DNA of 48,652 bases from an uncultured Prevotella sp. (GTDB lineage Bacteria; Bacteroidota; Bacteroidia; Bacteroidales; Bacteroidaceae): the NCBI GenBank assembly GCA_900322095.1, contig ONYS01000002.1, positions 1 through 48,652 of the forward strand, given 5' to 3'. A program made the position numbers and the translations under genes. The notes under the pieces are model-generated. The model searched no databases. It was not told the DNA's origin and was given only the letters and a program-made list of their open reading frames with translations. Below are positions 16,097-22,242 of the stretch, one piece after another. Numbering within the stretch: position 1 is the stretch's first letter; every line of letters starts with the position of its first letter.

Positions 16097-16685
16097 CGAC
16101 TGTCACTTTTCTCTGCTGACGAAAGAACTTCATGATCAATTGACTGGCTTTGATTGCAGTCGTGAACCAGACATTGAGAAGTTCTTTCGTGAAGAGTGTG
16201 TGCTCAACGATAGCCAGTTGTTGAGTAGTACATATTGTTTCTATCTTCCTGAGACGAAAGAAGCTGTGGCAGGTTTCTGTATTCTTTGTTCCGACATCTC
16301 CACAAGTGCTATTCCCAAGAAGATGCGGAACAAGATTAACCGTAAAATCCCATACGTTAAACAGCGTGACCAATATCCTGCTATTCTGATTGGCCAGCTG
16401 GCCGTTTTCGACAAATTTGCTGCTGTCCATCTGGGAAACGAATTGATGGAAGACATTAAGGCATGGCTTGCTGGATTAGTGAGGAATGTTGGAGCAAGAT
16501 ACATCATTGTGGATGCGGTTAACGATGTTCATGTCTTGAACTATTATCTTCGCAATAAATTTCTATTCGTATTTCAAGAAGAATCAGATGAACGCGAAGC
16601 TTTAGAGTTGGTTGAAGAAGAACCGCTGAGCACCCGCTTCATGCTTTGCGACTTGAAGCCAACCTTCGATTCTCTCATGCAATAA
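16086..16685 (+). CDS. GNAT-family acetyltransferase; candidate toxin
   Basis: The protein has 199 residues. The ATG at 16086 is chosen because it overlaps the previous gene by 11 bases; an upstream in-frame ATG at 16062 is less likely. Fold cues for GNAT are AVAGFCILCSDIS (strand), PAILIGQLAVFDKFAAVHLG (beta-4 with the acetyl-CoA loop, though the usual R/Q-x-x-G-x-G/A is seen only as F-A-A-V-H-L-G), ARYIIVDAVNDVHVLNYYLRN (beta-5, helix) and KFLFVFQEE. It would move acetyl groups from acetyl-CoA; the target is unknown. Together with the small upstream protein it looks like a stabilising module near the right end of the island. Confidence 0.7.
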   Translation: MTLNDCHFSLLTKELHDQLTGFDCSREPDIEKFFREECVLNDSQLLSSTYCFYLPETKEAVAGFCILCSDISTSAIPKKMRNKINRKIPYVKQRDQYPAILIGQLAVFDKFAAVHLGNELMEDIKAWLAGLVRNVGARYIIVDAVNDVHVLNYYLRNKFLFVFQEESDEREALELVEEEPLSTRFMLCDLKPTFDSLMQ

Positions 16686-17026
16686 GCCAACTTCTGCTAT
16701 CAATCGGGAAAATATTGTGAAAATCCCGCTATTGTGAATAGCCAAAGCCAGCGTTTATCGACATCAGCAGCGATAAAAGCATGAACAAGACGTTATTATG
16801 CTAGCCTTATTAGACACACTGTGAGTATGACGTTAAGAAAACAATCATGCTACTATGTCGTTTAGGTATGCCTACTCTTGATTATGATTCTAAGTCCACT
16901 GGATCTGTTGAAATGCGAACACCGTTGATGTTCGCACGACATATCATAGCCTATCACTCGTTGTTCGCAACCCCGTGGTGTTCGCATCGTGTTCGCAAAA
17001 AAGAAAAATCAGCGACTCGATTTTCA
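16686..17026. other. Right end of the island: TGTTCGCA words, no gene
   Basis: No gene is visible. TGTTCGCA occurs at 16929-16936, 16962-16969, 16979-16986 and 16990-16997, and inverted as TGCGAACA at 16914-16921. Clustered short repeats beside an attachment site suggest arm-type binding sites for the integrase. The left end has two related TGTTCACC words at 2434 and 2445. Confidence 0.5.
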
Positions 17027-17041
17027 TCTAAGTCGCTGATT
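17007..17041 (-). terminator. Rho-independent terminator of tRNA-Met
   Basis: AATCAGCGACT (17007-17017) pairs perfectly with AGTCGCTGATT (17031-17041). On the minus strand the stem is followed by TTTCTTTTTTG. It lies 8 bases beyond the tRNA 3' end. Confidence 0.85.
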
Positions 17042-17092
17042 ATCAGTGTGGACCAGCTAGGGCTTGAACCTAGGACCTCCAGATTATGAGTC
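17027..17092 (-). repeat. Right attachment repeat (att) of the tRNA island
   Basis: The partner of 2252-2317 (65 of 66 bases identical). It runs from the terminator stem through the 3' half of the intact tRNA up to the anticodon loop, so insertion of the island kept a working tRNA gene at this end. Confidence 0.85.
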
Positions 17093-17122
17093 TGTTGCTC
17101 TAACCAACTGAGCTACAAGTCC
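17049..17122 (-). tRNA. tRNA-Met (anticodon CAT)
   Basis: The gene is 74 nt without an encoded CCA. Acceptor GGACTTG pairs with CTGGTCC, followed by discriminator A. D arm AGCTCAGTTGGTTAGAGCA, anticodon loop CTCATAA, T arm with GGTTCAAGC. The G1:C72 pair excludes the initiator; elongator Met is likely, but tRNA-Ile2 (modified CAT) cannot be excluded by eye. The acceptor stem has a U-G pair and one U-U mismatch (positions 6-67), possibly because the 3' half was brought in by the island. Confidence 0.9.
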
Positions 17123-17302
17123 AAGAAACTCTAAAAGTATTTGTGGCTGCAAAGATAAGCAATTTTTGGGACATCGCAAAAGAATTCAGAAATATTTTAT
17201 TTCGAAATAAACCACTGAGCATCATTCTCCCGCATCAAATCATTGCCCAAAACTACACTGGATTTCATCGGACTGCATGCTGACGACGAAACGATGAAAT
17301 CA

Positions 17303-17520
17303 CGGGCATTCAGGCTGCATACACTGAAGTTTGAACGGATAAATCTCTATTCGGTCTGCATACACTGAAGCTTGAACGGAGAAATCACAGGCATTCAGGC
17401 TGCGCACACTGAAGCTTGAACGGAGAAATCAGGAGCATTCAGGCTAGCACACACTGAAGCTTGAACGGAGAAATCTCAAGTATTCGGTCTGCACACACAG
17501 AAGTTTAGACTGCGGAATCA
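17303..17520. repeat. Five tandem repeats of about 44 bp
   Basis: Units contain ACACTGAAGCTTGAACGG, GAAATC and ATTCAGGCTGC or ATTCGGTCTGC. The marker CTGAAG (CAGAAG in the last) occurs at 17324, 17365, 17409, 17454 and 17498, giving periods of 41, 44, 45 and 44. The first and last units are the most diverged. They fill the space between the tRNA and the end of the methyltransferase gene. No reading frame runs through them. Confidence 0.8.
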
Positions 17521-17568
17521 CCGGCAAACGACCCACACTATGCCACTGGTGATACGGAAGCGAAGAGA

Positions 17569-18759
17569 TTACTCTCCGCCCAACGTACAATGGATAATCA
17601 CACGTTTCCCATCGGCAAGGGTTGTGGCAAAGAGATAATCGTTGCCACCATCCTTCAGCCGGAGACGCTTCCGAAGGTCGGCAACGCTCATGGGGAAATT
17701 GCGGACGGTGACGTTGGCTTTCTGCAAGGCTGAAAGACTGCGCAGCTCGCGCTTGCTGAAGCCGCAGACGGTCTGAATGCGGAAGCGGCGACCGGGAAAG
17801 CGGGGGAGCCAACTGTCGGAAACAAACAGATGAGAATTGGCTGCCACAGCCTCAACGGGGAACTGCTGGCACAAGGCACCGAAACAGCCGGCCTTCATGA
17901 TCGACGCATTCGGCTCGTAGAGATAAGCAGGCGACGCTGAGCCCTTGAAGATGCTAAGCGGCACGTCGAAAGTGGCGTCGAAGATGTCGCCATCATTGAC
18001 ACAACAGACGCGGAGCCCCGCAGGGGCCTCTTCCCCACTCTGCCGGCTCAATACGAACAACAGTTCCTTGCATTCGTTGGCCACGGCGACAATATGAATC
18101 TCCCTCAACACTTCGCGGCCCAGTTCTTCGAGCGCCTGGTGCCAGTCGAGCATCGGCGAGAGCTTCAGCACCACGGAATCGGCCTTCTGCAATAGTTCGT
18201 CGCGCAGCTGCAAGACGTCGGGCTGACAGTCGGCAATTGCCACCGTCTTTCCGCCATTGGCATCACGCCGCGCGGGATCGAGAAACACCACCGAGGCATG
18301 GTCCATCCTGTGGAGATAGTCCACTCCGTCGCCGCAGACCACCTCCGCCGCAGAGAGGCCCAGACACTTGAAATTATGGGTAGCCAACTCAGCGAGCCGT
18401 TTTTGGTGCTCTACGTAAACGAGACGCTTTGGACGGCATAGTTGTCCAACGAAGGAGAAATCAACGCCCAAACCGCCCGTAAGGTCCACATACGTGCCTT
18501 CAGGAGTCAGAAACCGCGAGATTACCGACGCTTTATAGCGCGCAGTCTGCTCCGACGAGCACTGCTCCATGGAGAGATGCGGCGGATAGACGATGCCCTC
18601 CGTGGCCGCCCACGAAGGCAACTTGCGGCAGGCCCGTTGCCAACCGTCAATCTGCTCGAGGGCATACGGCATATCTACTCCAGGCCAACGGGAGGCATGG
18701 AGGGCAAGGTCGGCAACGTTGTCGCTGCGGTGCTGGAGGATGAATTCCTCGGTTGTCAC
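17569..18759 (-). CDS. THUMP-like domain SAM-dependent methyltransferase
   Basis: The protein has 396 residues if started at the GTG at 18759; TTG at 18765 directly follows the upstream stop and is less likely, and no ATG is in a useful place. An SAM-binding motif VDLTGGLGVDFSF (about 91-103) and a catalytic-type FLDPARRD (159-166) define a class I methyltransferase. The last part (RNFPMSVADLRKRLRLKDGG, YLFATTLADGKRVIIHC) matches the THUMP-like C-terminal domain of Bacteroidetes proteins. An RNA substrate is probable by family, but the target is unknown. It follows the rhamnose mutarotase gene by 6 bases on the same strand, so the two are likely one transcript. Confidence 0.82.
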   Translation of the reverse strand: MTTEEFILQHRSDNVADLALHASRWPGVDMPYALEQIDGWQRACRKLPSWAATEGIVYPPHLSMEQCSSEQTARYKASVISRFLTPEGTYVDLTGGLGVDFSFVGQLCRPKRLVYVEHQKRLAELATHNFKCLGLSAAEVVCGDGVDYLHRMDHASVVFLDPARRDANGGKTVAIADCQPDVLQLRDELLQKADSVVLKLSPMLDWHQALEELGREVLREIHIVAVANECKELLFVLSRQSGEEAPAGLRVCCVNDGDIFDATFDVPLSIFKGSASPAYLYEPNASIMKAGCFGALCQQFPVEAVAANSHLFVSDSWLPRFPGRRFRIQTVCGFSKRELRSLSALQKANVTVRNFPMSVADLRKRLRLKDGGNDYLFATTLADGKRVIIHCTLGGE

Positions 18760-18765
18760 AAGCAA

Positions 18766-19143
18766 TTAGTAAAGATAGAACATGCGGTCCATCATCCGCC
18801 ACTTCTCGTCGCTCGTGGCGTCGGCGGCGCACTGCTGGAAGGCGGCAACAAACGTCTCCCACTCCTGCTGACGGGGAAGCGTGGCCAGGCGGGCCATGGC
18901 GCTGTCCCAGTCGAAATCGAGGGGAGTCTCAACAATCATGAAGAGTCGGTTGCCAAGAATATAAATCTCCATCTCCAGGATACCCACGCTCTTGATGCCC
19001 TCTTCTATCTCGGGCCAGAAATGCTCGCGGCTGTGGGCCTGGCGGTATTTCTTGATGAGTTCGCTGTCGTCGCGCAACTCCATGGTCTGGCAATAGCGCT
19101 TCACGGGACCATGATATTCTTTCACACGAAATCCTTCTGTCAT
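18766..19143 (-). CDS. rhaM: L-rhamnose mutarotase (RhaM/DUF718 family)
   Basis: The protein has 125 residues. It would interconvert alpha and beta forms of L-rhamnose or a related sugar in the cytoplasm. Family marks are RYCQTMELRDD at the start, the AHSREHFWPEIEEGIK segment with the probable catalytic His37, the strand MEIYILGNRLFMIVET, DFDWDSAMARLATLPRQQEWE, and the tail MMDRMFYLY. The ATG at 19143 is chosen; the open frame further upstream runs into repeats. A TAAGTTTGC promoter box is read leftwards at 19167-19175. No rhamnose isomerase, kinase or transporter gene is near, so it is either an orphan or serves another sugar. The methyltransferase gene follows almost at once. Confidence 0.88.
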   Translation of the reverse strand: MTEGFRVKEYHGPVKRYCQTMELRDDSELIKKYRQAHSREHFWPEIEEGIKSVGILEMEIYILGNRLFMIVETPLDFDWDSAMARLATLPRQQEWETFVAAFQQCAADATSDEKWRMMDRMFYLY

Positions 19144-19166
19144 AATAGCTTTTATGTTTGGTTGGG

Positions 19167-19175
19167 GCAAACTTA
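19167..19175 (-). promoter_or_regulatory. -7 box for rhaM and the methyltransferase
   Basis: On the minus strand TAAGTTTGC, a full match to TAnnTTTGC, lies 24 bases before the ATG at 19143. Confidence 0.65.
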
Positions 19176-19292
19176 CACATTTTTTTTCAAATACGGATAT
19201 ACATTGGCGAAAAGGTTGGATTAATAAGGGGTTTCTTTCACCCGCTAAACGAAAAAGGTTCACCGGATATTTCCTATAGATTGAGGTGTTAT

Positions 19293-19790
19293 TTAACGCT
19301 CCGCTACGCGGAATCAAGGAATAATAACGAATAATGCAACGGCAACAAGGACCGCTCACGCAACTGGTCGAAGCAATGACTTTTTTAGTATTCACACGAA
19401 TGATCATGAATGACTCATGAATGGTTTCATAAATTTTCTTTGTCGATTAACGCTCCGCTACGCGGAATCAAAGAATAATAACGAATAATGCAACGGCAAC
19501 AAGAACCGCTCCCGCAACAGGTCGAAGCAATGCCTTTTTAGTATTCACACGAATGATCATGAATGACCTATGAATGGTTTCATAAATTTTCTTTTTCGAT
19601 TAACGCTCCGCTACGCGGAATCAAAGAATAATAACGAATAATGCAACGAAACAAGGACCGCTCACGCAACTGGTCGAAGCAATGACTTTTTTAGTTTTCA
19701 CACGAATCATCATGAATGGTTTCATAAATTATCTTTTTTGATTAACGCTCTGCTACGCGGAATAAAGAATAATAACGAATAAGGCTGAGC
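19293..19790. repeat. Tandem repeat of about 154 bp, three copies and a part
   Basis: TTAACGCTCCGCTACGCGG starts units at 19293, 19447, 19600 and, slightly altered, 19742 (periods 154, 153, 142). Each unit has the small hairpin CCGCTACGCGG, then GAATAATAACGAATAATGC, then ACACGAATGATCATGAATG and GGTTTCATAAATT. The third unit has a deletion. A related start (CCCCGCTTCGCGGAATTAAG) recurs at 24102-24140. No protein-like frame passes through. Confidence 0.85.
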
Positions 19791-19835
19791 TAGGCTAATT
19801 ATGAATTAAGACCCATTTGCGCACTGCGTGCTGGT

Positions 19836-19977
19836 GTGCCGCCTTCGGGGCACTGAGTCCAGATAGAGAGGCATATCGCTATCCCCAGTCTGCGCTCCTA
19901 TCGTCGCTTGACTGGGGTTACCGAGAGTCAGCCCATACTGGGCTGGTTAGCTAGATCTGTCTTACTCCCTTCGGAGT
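19836..19977. other. Cluster of consecutive hairpins, possible structured RNA or repeat element
   Basis: Within 142 bases four stems form: GTGCC/GGCAC (19836-19853), CCCCAGTC/GACTGGGG (19883-19917), CAGCCCA/TGGGCTG (19929-19945) and ACTCC/GGAGT around CTTC (19964-19977). A further short pair GATAG/CTATC lies between. The density of stems is unlike the AT-rich repeats on its left. No promoter is recognised and no known RNA family is identified. Confidence 0.4.
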
Positions 19978-19978
19978 G

Positions 19979-20218
19979 GTAGGAGCGTCGTCATTCCTGA
20001 CGACGAAGGATTGCTGTAGGAGCGGCGGCATTCCTGCCGCCGAAAGATTTCCTTTTGGAGTACAAGCGGTCTTTCTTTCCTTAGCCGTCAGGAATGACGG
20101 CCCTCCTACACATTCCTACGTTACCCTTCGATGTTCGCTCCCTTCCCTTTGTAGGGAGGGGCCGGGGGTGGGTCTTCTCTCTCTTTTCTTGGCCGTCAGG
20201 AATGACGGCCCTCCTACA
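19979..20218. repeat. Cluster of four REP-like palindromes
   Basis: Copies lie at 19979-20007 and 20015-20043 (forward) and at 20084-20110 and 20189-20218 (reverse). Arms differ (CGTCGTCA, CGGCGGCA, GCCGTCA) but stay self-complementary around ATTCC. The two directions face each other across a C/G-rich stretch that includes the G-rich run at 20154-20172. Confidence 0.8.
20154..20172 (+). other. Potential G-quadruplex motif 1
   Basis: GGG-A-GGGG-CC-GGGGG-T-GGG has four G-runs with loops of 1, 2 and 1 bases. An almost identical motif lies at 44077-44094, also beside REP-like palindromes, so it belongs to the repeat family. Confidence 0.55.
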
Positions 20219-20250
20219 CTTCCGAAGGGAGACGGACATTGACACAAGAA

Positions 20251-20296
20251 CGGCCCTGGAATCCTTTGCCTAAAAGGCGAAAGGGTTGCAGGGCCG
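20251..20296 (-). terminator. Long hairpin beyond the second secreted protein gene
   Basis: CGGCCCTG (20251-20258) pairs with CAGGGCCG (20289-20296), and CCTTTGCC pairs with GGCGAAAGG inside. It lies 23 bases beyond the stop of the leftward gene. There is no T-run, so termination is likely but unproven. Confidence 0.5.
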
Positions 20297-20318
20297 CTGA
20301 CAGAAACATTTCTGACTG

Positions 20319-22034
20319 TTATCTCATGATCTTCTTAACTATCGTCTTGCCGCCGGCAAATACTTGCTTCTTCAGATACAGTCCACGTACGGGCGCAGCC
20401 ACCCGACGGCCCTGCAGGTCGTAATATTCTGTGGAGAGGGCCTCACCGTCCACCACCGTGCGGTCTACGGCAGCAGCCTCATTGGTCATCCAGACGATAT
20501 TGGACCGGTGAACCTCACCGCCACCCTTATAGACGGTCTGCACGCCAACATTCTTCTCTGCGGGCTGATAGAAGTAGAACGTGTTGCTGGAGCCTTGGAA
20601 CATGAAGTCGTAGCCGTCGTCGAAGCCGTAAGGCACGTCGGTCATGTCGTCTGTCAGACTCGAATAAGCGGAAGGCGTAAAGACGAAGGGCTCCGTGCTG
20701 TCGTCGAAGTAGACGTTGTAGAACAGCTTCGAGGGCTGGATGTAGTTGCCATCCGTATCTACCGTGGCGATGGAGGCCGTCACCACACCGCACGCCGACT
20801 GGTCAGAATAAGGCCCATAGAAAGTGATGACGGGGTCGGCAGGCGTGGCGGGAACCTCATGGAACTCGAAAATCGAGGGATTGTCGTAGGAGGCGAGGTA
20901 GGCCGCGCTGTCCTTATTGAGGTTGAACATGAAGCCCTGACCGTTCTGAAGCGAGAGCTTGAGTGCCTGCGGGTCGTAGTCAAAGACGAGTTCGTCCTTC
21001 AGCGTGTAGTCGTAGAGCGGATCGAAAGTCTCTGGATCGAGTCCGTTGTAGACGTAGTCGTAAGGCACGAAGAAGGCATGGTGGGGATAGTAGGCATCGG
21101 TGCTGGTGGAGTCGACGCCGATATACTGCTTGGGGAAAGTCACCTTACCTTCGCCCACGTTGCCGCGAATCCACATCATCGAGTCTCTGTCGTAGGGATT
21201 GCGCAGGTAGACCGCGTCGTCGGTAACAGCCACCTTGACACTCTTGAACGAGGTGGCATCGTCGTAACGCGTATAGCGCATCACGAAGTCCTTGACCTCA
21301 GCGCCAGCGGGCAGCGTGGTGGCAACGTCGTTCATGGGCGCCATCACCATATCGCCGTCGGCATAGCAGAAGAGGTTGCCGTCGCCGTCGGTGAGGGCGA
21401 GCACTGACTGAGGCATACCGGGATAACCGCTCACATAGCCGTCGCTGACCTGGCGGAGCGAACCGTCGTTGTCGATGACATACTTCACGTCGAGGCCCTT
21501 ACCTTCTTCGGCCTGCGGGTCGAGGAAGTAGCCCATAGCACCATCGTCGCCTTTGCGGGCCACGAGGCGCGTAGCATAGTAGGTGCCGTTGAGACTGAAG
21601 ATGGCCTGTGGCGTATGGGCCACGAGCGTATCGCCCTCGCCCTGCTCAAGCTTGAGATAGCTGTCGGTGGGCATGATGCCAAACGGGTCGTGGATGTAGT
21701 AGCAACCGTCGTCGCCCTCAATGTAGCTGCCCAACTCATATTTGTTCTCAAAAACCTCCATTCCATCGAACAAACTGTTGTCGAAATTGAAGAACGACTT
21801 GCTGGAACGGTTGAGGTTGGCCATCTCCACACCTGCTGGCTTCTCAATGATGATTTCGGAGGTGTAGGGACTGACGCGAAGCACGTTGCGCATCATGGCA
21901 GACTGCCGAGCCTTGGCTTGGAGGATGTTTGTCGCCTCCTGCCGATTGGAGGGAAAGATGTGAGTGATGGACTGCGCCGAAGCGGTGAGCGACGTGCAGC
22001 CAAGGAGCAAAGCAATAAAAATAAATCTTTTCAT
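20319..22034 (-). CDS. Secreted protein with sorting-like tail (chromosomal copy of the module)
   Basis: The protein has 571 residues with a signal peptide ending SLTASAQ. Its second half matches the island protein at 9086-11611: ATPADPVITF, a strand-rich block with GNYIQPSKLFYNVYFDD, VGVQTVYKGGG, and the tail YYDLQGRRVAAPVRGLYLKK. The first half has the pattern YYIHDPFG, VYLRNPYDRDSMMWIRGNVGEGKVTF and P-x-QYIG, which echoes the repeat units of the island copy but fewer times. A surface or secreted beta-rich protein of unknown ligand is inferred. It lies 208 bases after the AraC regulator on the same strand and has its own -7 box, fitting control by that regulator. Confidence 0.8.
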   Translation of the reverse strand: MKRFIFIALLLGCTSLTASAQSITHIFPSNRQEATNILQAKARQSAMMRNVLRVSPYTSEIIIEKPAGVEMANLNRSSKSFFNFDNSLFDGMEVFENKYELGSYIEGDDGCYYIHDPFGIMPTDSYLKLEQGEGDTLVAHTPQAIFSLNGTYYATRLVARKGDDGAMGYFLDPQAEEGKGLDVKYVIDNDGSLRQVSDGYVSGYPGMPQSVLALTDGDGNLFCYADGDMVMAPMNDVATTLPAGAEVKDFVMRYTRYDDATSFKSVKVAVTDDAVYLRNPYDRDSMMWIRGNVGEGKVTFPKQYIGVDSTSTDAYYPHHAFFVPYDYVYNGLDPETFDPLYDYTLKDELVFDYDPQALKLSLQNGQGFMFNLNKDSAAYLASYDNPSIFEFHEVPATPADPVITFYGPYSDQSACGVVTASIATVDTDGNYIQPSKLFYNVYFDDSTEPFVFTPSAYSSLTDDMTDVPYGFDDGYDFMFQGSSNTFYFYQPAEKNVGVQTVYKGGGEVHRSNIVWMTNEAAAVDRTVVDGEALSTEYYDLQGRRVAAPVRGLYLKKQVFAGGKTIVKKIMR

Positions 22035-22090
22035 AATGGGTAAATTTTAGAGTTGTCAATCATTGGTTCTGAATTTCCCGACCGGACATT

Positions 22091-22099
22091 GCAAAGATA
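22091..22099 (-). promoter_or_regulatory. -7 box for the secreted protein gene
   Basis: On the minus strand TATCTTTGC matches TAnnTTTGC, 57 bases before the ATG at 22034. The 140 bases between it and the regulator stop are a likely AraC target. Confidence 0.65.
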
Positions 22100-22242
22100 G
22101 GGAGAAAGGAAAGAAAGACGATGAAAAAAAAGCGCGTTCGTGTTTAAGTTCATGAACGCGGACAAAAAAACAAGGCATACAGCACCGGGCTTCCGTAGCC
22201 ATACGTCCGAAAACCGAGAAGCTGAAAGCAAAGAGCCGTAGA

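Noticed and set aside
16847-17089. 80-residue open frame at the right end of the island
   Set aside because: Its last part is the tRNA gene read on the wrong strand.
19976-20242. Open frame through the REP cluster
   Set aside because: It is made of REP-like palindromes and the G-rich motif; the repeated FLAVRNDGPPT peptide reflects repeated DNA.
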